Assembly: GCA_035550595.1 (NCBI GenBank)
Contig: DASZOV010000007.1
Location: forward strand, 1 to 56,905
Reading direction: 5' to 3'
DNA: 56,905 nucleotides
DNA from: CALFMR01 sp035550595
GTDB taxonomy: Bacteria > Acidobacteriota > Vicinamibacteria > Vicinamibacterales > SCN-69-37
Within the stretch, counting starts at the first letter, position 1. Each line of letters starts with the position of its first letter. The notes beneath the pieces were generated by a model. The model saw nothing but the letters and a program-made list of their open reading frames with translations, had not been told where the DNA came from and did not search any database. A program made the translations under genes and the position numbers. This document shows, one piece after another, positions 42,583 to 50,717 of the stretch.

Positions 42583-44156
42583 CCACCGCCAAACGCCTCG
42601 TCGATCTGACGGCACGCTGGCCGGAGACGGTCGAATGTGACCGTGACGCCCGCGACGGCATGGTCGAGGTGACCTGCCGCCGCGCGGGACTGGTCGACGT
42701 CGTTCGCTACCTGTTCGTCGAGTGTCACTTCAGCTTCGCCGGCCTCGTCGTGGAGGAAATCGACGGCACGTTCGAGCTCCGGTATCTCTTCTACGGTTCA
42801 CACGATGAGCCGTGGGTACACGTCATCGTCGTCGTGCCCATGAACGATCCGGTCGTGCCAACCATCGTGCAGCCGGTCCACGCCGCCGACTGGCACGAGC
42901 GGGAAGCCGAGGATCTCTTCGGCGTGACGTTCGAGGGCCATCCGCGGCTCGGCGACTTCGTGCTGCACGACGACGCCTGGCAGGAAGGCGTCGCGCCGAT
43001 GCGACATCGATTCGACGCGAGCGCGCCGGTCGCCGATCGTCGTCCGAATGCCGATTGGCGGCCGCATCGCGTCGTCGAGACGCCAGGCGCGTTCGTCATG
43101 CCGATCGGTCCGGTCTTCGCCGGCCAGGCCGAATCGGCGCACTTCGATCTCGAGACCGTGGGCGAAGACGTCATTCGCGCGATGCCGCGGCTCTTCTACA
43201 AGTACCGCGGCATCGAGAAGATCGCCGAAGGACAGCCGGTCGATCGCGTGCTGCTCCTCGCCGAGCGGTTTGCGGCGACCACGGCGTTCGCGCACGGATG
43301 GGCGTACAGCCGGGCGATCGAACAGATCGCCGGGACGGTCGTTCCGGCGCGCGCCGACGCGCTGCGGGTGTTTCTCGCCGAACTCGAGCGCTTCCGTCAC
43401 CACGTCGGCGCCATCCACGCCATCTGCGAATCGACGGGGCTGGTCGTTGCGGCCAGTCAGACGGCGATGCTCGAAGAGGATCTGTTGCGCGTGAGCGGCG
43501 CGCTGACCGGACATCGGTATCTGTTCGGCCTCGTCGTGCCCGGCGGCCTCACGATCGACATGGCGGACGAGGCGTGCCGCGCGGCCGTGGCGCGCTGTGA
43601 CGTCGTGCTCGCCGCCTTGAACGACATCGAGCGTCTGCTGCAGTTCTCGAGCAGCTTCCTCGATCGGCTCGAAGAAGTCGGCATCATCAGGGAAGCCGAC
43701 GCTCGCGAGGCGGGCCTCGTGGGACCCATGGCGCGCGCGTCCGGCATCGCGCGCGATCTGCGAAAGGTCCGGCCCTACGCCGGCTACGACGGCATGACGT
43801 TCGTAGTGCCGACCGAAAGCGAGGGCGATGGCTACGCGCGGCTGCGCGTGCTCTTCGCCGAAGCGCGACAGTCGGTCGCGCTCATGGCACAGATCGCGAC
43901 GCTGCCGGCGGGTCCACACTACGTGCCGGTGTCGCTACGTGCCGGTGCGGCACTCGGCGTCGTCGAAGCACCGCGCGGCGCCACGTGCCACTGGGTTCGA
44001 GTGGACGCCGACGGCCGCGTTCGCCGCTATCGCGTCATCTCGCCGTCGTTCGTCAACTGGCTGGGCTTTCACGTGGCCGTGGAGCGGTTCGCGTTCCAGG
44101 ACTTTCCGATCATCCTGTCGACGCTGGATCTGTCGGCTGCGGAGACCGACCGATGA
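42579..44156 (+). CDS. Hydrogenase-4-like large subunit lacking the NiFe cysteines (NuoC+NuoD-like)
   Basis: 525 residues: a NuoC-like domain (about 1-165, ADWHEREAEDLFGVTFEGHPR) followed by a NiFe-hydrogenase-large/NuoD-like domain. In hydrogenase-3/4 large subunits the first Cys pair sits in ERxCGICxFAH and the second in DPCxxCTDR. Here the first reads ERFAATTAFAHG (Ala232 and Thr235) and the second LDLSAAETDR (Ser519 and Glu522), so all four NiFe ligands are gone while flanking residues are kept. It therefore cannot hold a NiFe site. It resembles the energy-converting-hydrogenase-related (Ehr) type. ATGA overlap with hyfF. Confidence 0.92.
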   Translation: MTTAKRLVDLTARWPETVECDRDARDGMVEVTCRRAGLVDVVRYLFVECHFSFAGLVVEEIDGTFELRYLFYGSHDEPWVHVIVVVPMNDPVVPTIVQPVHAADWHEREAEDLFGVTFEGHPRLGDFVLHDDAWQEGVAPMRHRFDASAPVADRRPNADWRPHRVVETPGAFVMPIGPVFAGQAESAHFDLETVGEDVIRAMPRLFYKYRGIEKIAEGQPVDRVLLLAERFAATTAFAHGWAYSRAIEQIAGTVVPARADALRVFLAELERFRHHVGAIHAICESTGLVVAASQTAMLEEDLLRVSGALTGHRYLFGLVVPGGLTIDMADEACRAAVARCDVVLAALNDIERLLQFSSSFLDRLEEVGIIREADAREAGLVGPMARASGIARDLRKVRPYAGYDGMTFVVPTESEGDGYARLRVLFAEARQSVALMAQIATLPAGPHYVPVSLRAGAALGVVEAPRGATCHWVRVDADGRVRRYRVISPSFVNWLGFHVAVERFAFQDFPIILSTLDLSAAETDR

Positions 44157-44184
44157 TCGCGCCGATGGAAGGCGAGGGATCACG

Positions 44185-44916
44185 ATGACGCCATGGGTGC
44201 TCCGCGGACTGCGAACGGGCGTTCGGACGACCGCGTATCCGAACCGGCCGGAAACGGCGCCGGGTGTCACGCCGGGTCTGCCCGATGGCGGCATCTATCC
44301 CCCCGAAGCTCTCACGGCGATGGCGGCGCGATGTCCGAGCGGCGCGCTCGCCGCGCAGGACGGCCGTCTGGTCGTCGACGATCGCCGGTGCATTCACGCC
44401 TATCGCTGCGTCCGGCAGACCGCCGAGCCCGTGCCGTGGCGCAACGGGTACGAATGGGCGAAGGCGACCGGCGATGGCGAGCCCGGCTCGTCGTTCCGTC
44501 GATCGATCCATCTCCTCGTCGTCGACGCCGGCGACTGCGGCGCGTGTCTGCACGAGGTGCGGCAGTTGAACAACCCGTACTACAACATGCACCGCCTCGG
44601 GTTCTTCGTCACGCCCACGCCCCGGCACGCCGACGTCCTGCTCGTGGTCGGGCCGGTCACCGACCACATGCGCGTGGCGTTGCAGAAGACGTATGACGCG
44701 ATGCCCACGCCGAAGCGCGTCGTGGCCGTCGGCACGTGCGCGCTCTCGGGCGGCGTGTTTGGTCCCAGCTTCGTCAGCGGGAGCGGCGTGGCGAGCGTGC
44801 TGCCAGTCGACGTCGAAGTGCCAGGACAACCACCGCCGCCGTTGGCGATCCTCCACGGATTGCTCGTCGCCGTGGGACGCGCGGCGCCCGCCGCGGTCCA
44901 AGGAGCGAGGCGATGA
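44185..44916 (+). CDS. Hydrogenase-4-like small subunit fused to degenerate ferredoxin domain (NuoB-like)
   Basis: 243 residues. The N-terminal 80 residues look like a decayed HycF-type ferredoxin (ARCPSGAL, then RRCIHAYRC). The rest is NuoB/HycG-like. Three of the four usual ligands of the proximal 4Fe-4S cluster are present: DCGAC (Cys118, Cys121) and GTCALSGG (Cys185). The fourth, in the VPGCPPxP motif, is replaced by Gln215 (VEVPGQPPPPL). ATG 44185 follows GGCGAGGG. The stop overlaps the hyfB start by 4 bp. Confidence 0.88.
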   Translation: MTPWVLRGLRTGVRTTAYPNRPETAPGVTPGLPDGGIYPPEALTAMAARCPSGALAAQDGRLVVDDRRCIHAYRCVRQTAEPVPWRNGYEWAKATGDGEPGSSFRRSIHLLVVDAGDCGACLHEVRQLNNPYYNMHRLGFFVTPTPRHADVLLVVGPVTDHMRVALQKTYDAMPTPKRVVAVGTCALSGGVFGPSFVSGSGVASVLPVDVEVPGQPPPPLAILHGLLVAVGRAAPAAVQGARR

Positions 44917-47054
44917 GCGCGTTCGGCGCGCTCCTGACGGCTTTCGTCGCGCTGTGCGGCGTGGGCGCGGTGCTCGCGGTCGTGCTGCCGTCGAGGCACG
45001 CCGCCCGTATCGTCGCGTGGATCGGCGCGATCGCGGCCGTCGTGCTCATCGCGGTTGGCGCGACGACGCTGGCAGGCGCGCCCGCGTCGTCGCGACTCTG
45101 GACGCTGCCCTCCGTCGGCGCGATCCTCATCGGACACGACGCGCTCAGCGGCGTGTTCGTGCTCGTGACGGGCCTCGTGCTGTTGCCGGCGTCCATCTTC
45201 ACGGCCACCAGCCTGCCGCCGCTCGCCGCACGCTACAGCGTCCGCACGTACGCCGTGCTGTTCTTCGCGCTCGCCGTGGCCGTCGTCTGGATCCTCGTCG
45301 CCGCCGACGTGTTCTCGTTCCTGGTCGCCTGGGAGCTGATGTCGGTGCTCTCGTACCTGCTGGTCGTCTTCGAGGACGAAGTCGAGGCGCATCGGCGCGC
45401 CGCGTACCTGATGCTCGCCATGAGCGAAGCGGGATTTCTCGCGGCGCTCGCCGGGTTGTTGCTCCTCTCGGCCGGGACCGGTTCGCTCGCGTTCGACGTG
45501 ATGCGGGGAACGCAGGGCCTGGGCACCGGTGTGCGATCGATGATCTTCCTCCTCACGTTTTTCGGCTTCGGCGTCAAGGCCGGGCTGGTGCCGGTGAACG
45601 TCTGGCTGCCGCGCGCGTACGCGGCGGCGCCGTCGGCGTTCGTGCCCGTGCTCGCGGGCATCACGTTGAATCTGGGGCTCTACGGCATCTTCCGCGTCAA
45701 CGCGGATCTCTTGCCCGTCTCGTCGATCACGATCGGGCTCGTCGCGCTCGTCGTCGGGACGTTGTCGGCGCTCGTCGGGATCCTCTACGCCACGTCGGCG
45801 AACGACCTGAAAGTCGTGCTCGCGCACAGCTCGATCGAGAACGCGGGCATCATCACGGCGGCGATGGGCGCGGGCTTCGTCTTCACGGCGTCGGCGCGGC
45901 CGATGCTGGCGGCCGTCGCGTTCCTGGTCGCGCTCTATCACCTCGTGAACCACTCGTTCTACAAGACGCTCTTGTTCGTCGGCGCCGGCGTCGTCGCGGA
46001 CCGCGCGGGCACGCGCGATCTCGATCGGCTCGGCGGGCTCATCCGCCGGATGCCATGGACCGCGGCAGCGATGCTGGCCGGTGTGCTCTCGATCGCGGCG
46101 CTGCCGCCGTTCAACGGCTTCGTGAGCGAATGGCTCACGTTGCAGACGATGCTGCGCGCGGCGGAGTTGTCGTCGACGGGCGTCAAGATCATCTTCGCCT
46201 TGTGCGGCGCGGGGCTCGCGTTGACGGCGGCGCTCGCCGTCACCTGCTTCGCCAAGGTGTTCGCGATGGGCTTTCTCGGGATGACGCGTTCGCCCGAGGC
46301 CGAGGCGGCTTCCGAACCACGGGCGAGCGCGCTCGCGCCAATGGCCGTGCTGGCCGTGCTCTGCCTGCTCTGCGGCGTGCTGCCGACCTACGTCATCGGC
46401 GCGATCGATCGCGCCGTTCAGCCCATCGCCCACGCCAGCGCTGCCGAGGCGCTCGTGCCGCCGTTCTTCGTGGGGCAACCGGGACACGACGCGCTGCCGG
46501 CGGCGTTCGCTTCTGAATTCCACGATCTCGGCGCGAACGTCGGACAGGGCGTGGCGCCCGGACCGGGACTCGTGATCCTGCACCGCGGCGGCACGGAGAA
46601 TCCCGTCGTCTTCGCGGCTTCGCCGACCGATCTCGCGGTCATGCTCGCGCTCCTGCTGCTCGTGCTGTGGATCGTTGTCCGCTACGCCGTCGCGCGGCAA
46701 CGCGCCGTCGTTCGACGAGTCTGCTGGGACGGTGGGATCCGGCGGCTGTTGCCCGAGATGACGTACACGGCCACGGGGTTCTCGAATCCCGTCCGCGTGA
46801 TTTTCCAGGCCGTCTATCGGCCCACGAGCGTCGAGGACACGCGCGAGACCGTCGCGCGGCACTTCCGGACGGCGATTCGGCGTCCGGGCGAAACCGTCCA
46901 CATCCTCGATCGGCTCGTGCTGCAGCCCGTGCGCGCGGTGATGTTCGGCATCGCGGGCCAACTCGCGCGGATTCACCACGGCCGCCTCAACGCGTACATG
47001 GCGTACGCGCTGCTGCTGTTGCTCGTGCTCTTCGGCGTGTTCGCGAGCCTCTAA
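44913..47054 (+). CDS. hyfB: Hydrogenase-4-like antiporter subunit B (HyfB/HycC/NuoL-type)
   Basis: 713 residues, about fifteen to seventeen membrane segments, of the ND5-like group. Key parts: VAWELMSVLSYLLVVFE with Glu, FGVKAGLVPVNVWLPRAYAAAPS with Lys, NHSFYKTLLFVGAG, and LPPFNGFVSEWLTLQ. The C-terminal part has a soluble loop (about 520-580) and two more membrane segments. AAGGAGCGAGG precedes ATG 44913. Last gene of the six-gene complex; no formate dehydrogenase or maturation gene is present. Copy F of the repeat starts at the stop codon. Confidence 0.92.
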   Translation: MSAFGALLTAFVALCGVGAVLAVVLPSRHAARIVAWIGAIAAVVLIAVGATTLAGAPASSRLWTLPSVGAILIGHDALSGVFVLVTGLVLLPASIFTATSLPPLAARYSVRTYAVLFFALAVAVVWILVAADVFSFLVAWELMSVLSYLLVVFEDEVEAHRRAAYLMLAMSEAGFLAALAGLLLLSAGTGSLAFDVMRGTQGLGTGVRSMIFLLTFFGFGVKAGLVPVNVWLPRAYAAAPSAFVPVLAGITLNLGLYGIFRVNADLLPVSSITIGLVALVVGTLSALVGILYATSANDLKVVLAHSSIENAGIITAAMGAGFVFTASARPMLAAVAFLVALYHLVNHSFYKTLLFVGAGVVADRAGTRDLDRLGGLIRRMPWTAAAMLAGVLSIAALPPFNGFVSEWLTLQTMLRAAELSSTGVKIIFALCGAGLALTAALAVTCFAKVFAMGFLGMTRSPEAEAASEPRASALAPMAVLAVLCLLCGVLPTYVIGAIDRAVQPIAHASAAEALVPPFFVGQPGHDALPAAFASEFHDLGANVGQGVAPGPGLVILHRGGTENPVVFAASPTDLAVMLALLLLVLWIVVRYAVARQRAVVRRVCWDGGIRRLLPEMTYTATGFSNPVRVIFQAVYRPTSVEDTRETVARHFRTAIRRPGETVHILDRLVLQPVRAVMFGIAGQLARIHHGRLNAYMAYALLLLLVLFGVFASL

Positions 47055-47144
47055 GAGTGCGTTTCAAAACTGCGAACTTCGAACTGCGAACTTCGAACGA
47101 ATGGAGCGCCTTCGGCGCGTCTTTTCAGTTTGGAAACACGCTCT
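47054..47144 (+). repeat. TTCGAA intergenic repeat, copy F (MITE-like, terminal inverted repeats)
   Basis: 91 bp. The left end AGAGTGCGTTTCAAAACTG pairs with the right end CAGTTTGGAAACACGCTCT (16 of 19 matching in inverted form). Inside are CGAACTTCGAACTGCGAAC-type units and the hairpin GCGCCTTCGGCGC. CTCTAAG is seen at both borders. It lies between two convergent operons and can fold into one long hairpin. Confidence 0.75.
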
Positions 47145-47201
47145 AAGTCACCTGCGATGCCGCGTTGCATCGCGCGCGGAGGTGCGTCGTGACGCGTGCC
47201 G

Positions 47202-48413
47202 TCAGTCGCGGTATTGATAGCGCCGCGTCAGATAGCGCACTTGAGCCAGCGAGCGCTTCGCGAGCAGCACCTGATACACGTCGCTCAACCCGCGCGTGAA
47301 GTTGACCGCGGATCCGGCGAGATAGAGCAGCCAGGTTCGATAGGTCGCCTCGTCCACCGTCTCGAGGCAGGCCGCGCGATTGGCCTGTAGCCGCGCGACC
47401 CACGCGCGACACGTGAGGGCATAGTGCGGCCGCAGGTTTTCGACGTCGAGGACCTCGAAGCCCGCCGCCGCGGCCATGTCGAGCATGTGGCTGAGATAGG
47501 GCAGTTCACTGCCGGGGAACACGCGACGCTGCAAGAAGTACGTCGCCGCGTCCTCGCGAACGCCCGCGGGCCGCACGATGCCGTGATTCAGGAACAACCC
47601 GGCGTCGTCGAGCCGCGCCGCGACCGTCCGGAAGTATTCTCCCAGCCGTGCGCGGCCGACGTGCTCGATCATGCCGACCGACGCGATTTTGTCGAACCGG
47701 CCGGTGAGATCGCGGTAGTCGCGCGGCTCGATGTGCGCGCGCGCGTCGAGGTGCCGCTCGGCCAGTCGTTCGGTCGCCCCCTTGTATTGCGCCATGCTCA
47801 GCGTGCAGCCCGTGGCCTCGACGCCGTAGCACTCGGCCGCCTGCACGACCAGCGCGCCCCACCCGCAGCCGATGTCGAGGAACGAGTCGCCCGGCCTGAG
47901 ATCGAGCTTGCGGCAGATGTGATCCAGCTTCGCCGCCTGGGCTTCGTCGATCGTCACGTCCGGCGTGTCGAAGTACGCGCACGAGTACACGAGGCGCGCG
48001 TCGAGGAACAGGCGATAGAAGTCGTTCGATCGGTCGTAGTGGAATTCGATGTTCCGTCGCGCCGTGCGACGCGACTGGATCCAGCGTTCCACGCGCAGCC
48101 GCGGGAGGAGCGATCGCAGCAGATAGGGAAGGGTCGCCGCGCGGCCGAGGCCGACCCACGTCTCGATCGCCGCGGGCAGGTCGCCCTCGACGTCGAACGA
48201 TCCGCGGATGAACTCGATCCCGGCACGATACGCGTCGAACCGCACGAGCTGTTGCCAGTACGCCCTGTTCGGGACGCGAACGACGAACGCGGGCTCGCCG
48301 TCGCCGACCGTGAAGGATCCTTCCGCGCGCGTCTCGACGAGGTACCCGGGCTCTCGTGTCAACGAGCGGTACGCGAACGGCTGTGGGACGACGACGGGGG
48401 ACTCAGTGAACAT
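47202..48413 (-). CDS. Cyclopropane-fatty-acyl-phospholipid synthase family methyltransferase
   Basis: 403 residues. SAM-binding motif FLDIGCGWGALVVQAAE, YDRSNDFYRLFLD and YSCAYFD before it, and SVGMIEHVGRARLGEYF after, which are the signatures of CFA synthase-like enzymes that methylenate or methylate unsaturated phospholipid chains. The first 120 residues form the lipid-binding domain. It is 28 bp after the phosphatase gene and likely the last gene of the fluoride operon. A related methyltransferase with other lipid products is possible. Confidence 0.9.
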   Translation of the reverse strand: MFTESPVVVPQPFAYRSLTREPGYLVETRAEGSFTVGDGEPAFVVRVPNRAYWQQLVRFDAYRAGIEFIRGSFDVEGDLPAAIETWVGLGRAATLPYLLRSLLPRLRVERWIQSRRTARRNIEFHYDRSNDFYRLFLDARLVYSCAYFDTPDVTIDEAQAAKLDHICRKLDLRPGDSFLDIGCGWGALVVQAAECYGVEATGCTLSMAQYKGATERLAERHLDARAHIEPRDYRDLTGRFDKIASVGMIEHVGRARLGEYFRTVAARLDDAGLFLNHGIVRPAGVREDAATYFLQRRVFPGSELPYLSHMLDMAAAAGFEVLDVENLRPHYALTCRAWVARLQANRAACLETVDEATYRTWLLYLAGSAVNFTRGLSDVYQVLLAKRSLAQVRYLTRRYQYRD

Positions 48414-48441
48414 CGCACGATACTCCCAACTCGGTGGCCGA

Positions 48442-49158
48442 TCAGCGGCCGTTCCGAAACGCGTCGATCAACACCTCCACGACCGTGTCGGGCAGATCGA
48501 GTCGCGCCAGGCGCCCGATGAGGCGATCGACGTCATAGGTCACGCGACGAAATTCCACCGACGCGCCATCGACGATGGCGTAGCTGCCCGAGGGATGACG
48601 GTCCTTCGGCATGCCGAGGCTGCCGGGATTGACGACGAGGCCGCCATGGTCGAGCAGGTGCACGAACGGCAGATGCGTGTGGCCGACGAGCACGTACGGC
48701 GCCAACCGGCGCTCGAAGGCCGCCCGCCACTCGACCGGCGCGTCGTTGGGCCGCAGGTACTCGAGCAACGGATCGCGCGGCGTGGCGTGGACGAGCTGCC
48801 ACACGCGGTCGTCGTCGGTGATCGTCGCCGTGCGCGGCAGGGCGCCGAGATAGGCCAACTCGTCGGCCGTGAGCGTCGGTCGCAGACGCTCGCGCGTGGC
48901 AATCGACGCGGCGAGGAAGCGCGCCGAGCTTCCGCACCGGCCGCCGGTCGCCATGGCCTCGTCGTGATTCCCCGCCACGACATCGGTGGCGTGCGCCTGG
49001 ACCCAGGCAATCGTCTCGCGTGGGCATGGACCGTAGTCGACCAAATCGCCGAGCGCGATCACGCGATCGAACGTGTCGTATCGGCCGCGCCAGACGCGAT
49101 CGAGTGCGTCAAGGGCGTCGAGGTTGGCGTGGATGTCGGAGAGCACGAGCGCGCGCAT
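48442..49158 (-). CDS. Metallophosphoesterase (calcineurin-like)
   Basis: 238 residues of the YfcE/MJ0936-like group. Metal-binding motifs: LVLSDIHANLDAL, ALGDLVDYGPCP, AGNHDEAM, LVHATPR and VGHTHLPF. It likely hydrolyses a phosphodiester or phosphomonoester; the substrate is unknown. It lies 26 bp after the first MutS-like gene and 28 bp before CFA synthase. Its place in a fluoride-controlled operon is notable because fluoride inhibits metal-dependent phosphatases, but a direct link is inference. Confidence 0.88.
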   Translation of the reverse strand: MRALVLSDIHANLDALDALDRVWRGRYDTFDRVIALGDLVDYGPCPRETIAWVQAHATDVVAGNHDEAMATGGRCGSSARFLAASIATRERLRPTLTADELAYLGALPRTATITDDDRVWQLVHATPRDPLLEYLRPNDAPVEWRAAFERRLAPYVLVGHTHLPFVHLLDHGGLVVNPGSLGMPKDRHPSGSYAIVDGASVEFRRVTYDVDRLIGRLARLDLPDTVVEVLIDAFRNGR

Positions 49159-49184
49159 GGCGGGAGCCTCGAGATGAACGGACG

Positions 49185-50717
49185 TCAGGGCCTGACGGCG
49201 CCGGCCGGCGCCGGCGCGTCCATATTGCTGAAGACTTCGTCGTAGACGTCGGCGCCGAAGCTCGTCTGCAGCGGCTCGCCCTGGACGACCTTGAACGTCC
49301 GCTGCCGATCCGCGCGGCGTTCGGCGCGCAGGAAGAGCACGTCGTCTGGAGACCGTTCGAAGACGGTGTGCGCGAAGTCGTAGAGATGCGTGACGAAGAT
49401 CACACGCACCTGCGCTTCGACGAGCGCCTGCGTCACCTGACGTGCGATTTCCGATCCTTCACGCGCGCTCGTCGCGGCGAACGACTCGTTGAGCAGCAGC
49501 AGAGCATGCGGCTGGATCGACCGGGTGACGTCCGCCATTCGGCTCAACTCTTCGTCGAACTTGCCGCTCACGAGCGACGCGTCCTCGGCCCGTTTGTAAT
49601 GCGTGAAGACGCCGGAACAGAGATCGGCGGTGAACGTCTCGGCCGTGACGAAGAGCCCGCACTGCATGAGGAGTTGCGCCACGCCGACGCTTCGCAGAAA
49701 CGTCGACTTGCCGCCCTGGTTCGCGCCCGTGATGACAATCAGCCCGCGGCCGTCCGCATGGCAGTCGTTGGCAACGGGATCGTGCTGCAGGTGCAGCGCG
49801 AGCACGGGGTCGCGAAGGCCGGTGAACGATCGGCGGCCGGTGCCCGGCAGCGCGGGGGCCGGCACGCACGTCGGCACGCCTACATTCGTGAGCGCGCGAT
49901 GGAGCGCCACGCCGCCGACGTAGAAGGCGAGCTCGGTCCGCAACATCGTGAAGAAGGACAGGACGTGTTCCGCGGAATCGGCCAGCGCGTCGGCCACGAG
50001 GCTGACGCCGCGATCGCGCAGTTCGCCGAGCGCCCGCGCGCCGGCTTCGTCGCGGCTGTCGAGCCGAAGCGTGTAGGACGGCCGCTGACGCGTGAACAGC
50101 CGCTGCCAGGCCGGGCCCTCCGGCGTCTGTTGCTGCCGTAGGACGAAGTCGGTGAGCTCGTTGCCGGGTCCGAGCCCGACACTGACGGGCACACCCGAGC
50201 GGAACCGCAACGCGTCGAGGTGCGCGACGATGCCCGCGAGATATTCGGGCGACAGCTCGGAGGCGAGCATGGCGAAGAGCGTGCGGAACGCCTCGGATTC
50301 GACTTCGCCCGCGTTGGCCCGCGCGAGACGGGCGATCTCGGACAACGGGTCGAGACACAGACGCAGCAACTCGACGGCGCCGTGGAGCACGCTGCTCGCA
50401 TAGCGGCTCGCCGCGCCCCACCATTGCCGGCGGCGGCTGTCGAGCGCGCGGACCGCCGTGTTGTAGAGCTCGGTCATGAGGTCCGCATGACCGAGCGCGT
50501 CGGCCATCGCGGCCTGCCGATAGCGGATCACGTCCGCGTCGTTCCGCGGTCCGGCCATCAGTGCCGCCGTCGTCACGCGGCGGATGACCTCGTCGTCGCC
50601 CGCCATGGCCGCGACGATCGTCTCGAGCTCGAGATCTTCGATCAGGATGGCCGCATGACTTGGGAGCTCGGCGTCGGCGTCGAAATCCCGGTCGGGGAAC
50701 ATGAGATGGGCCTTCAT
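49185..50717 (-). CDS. MutS-like ATPase without mismatch-recognition domain (A)
   Basis: 510 residues. Only the core lever-like region and the MutS ATPase domain are present: Walker A GANQGGKST at 331-339, LVSGKFDEELSRM, Walker B LLLLNESFAATS at 406-417 and IFVTHLYDFA. The N-terminal mismatch-binding domain (F-x-E motif) of true MutS is absent. The role in fluoride-linked operons is unknown. The start overlaps the stop of the second MutS-like gene (50714-50717). Confidence 0.9.
   Translation of the reverse strand: MKAHLMFPDRDFDADAELPSHAAILIEDLELETIVAAMAGDDEVIRRVTTAALMAGPRNDADVIRYRQAAMADALGHADLMTELYNTAVRALDSRRRQWWGAASRYASSVLHGAVELLRLCLDPLSEIARLARANAGEVESEAFRTLFAMLASELSPEYLAGIVAHLDALRFRSGVPVSVGLGPGNELTDFVLRQQQTPEGPAWQRLFTRQRPSYTLRLDSRDEAGARALGELRDRGVSLVADALADSAEHVLSFFTMLRTELAFYVGGVALHRALTNVGVPTCVPAPALPGTGRRSFTGLRDPVLALHLQHDPVANDCHADGRGLIVITGANQGGKSTFLRSVGVAQLLMQCGLFVTAETFTADLCSGVFTHYKRAEDASLVSGKFDEELSRMADVTRSIQPHALLLLNESFAATSAREGSEIARQVTQALVEAQVRVIFVTHLYDFAHTVFERSPDDVLFLRAERRADRQRTFKVVQGEPLQTSFGADVYDEVFSNMDAPAPAGAVRP

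Noticed and set aside
44580..46979. A 799-residue open frame on the minus strand, and similar long Arg/His/Glu-rich frames at 39-1508 and 40720-42615
   Set aside because: They lie antisense to well-conserved genes, have the composition of GC-driven shadow frames and no known motif.
39488..47054. Calling the six-gene complex a formate hydrogenlyase or NiFe hydrogenase
   Set aside because: All four NiFe cysteines are replaced, one small-subunit ligand is Gln, and there is no formate dehydrogenase, HyfA/HycB ferredoxin or maturation gene.
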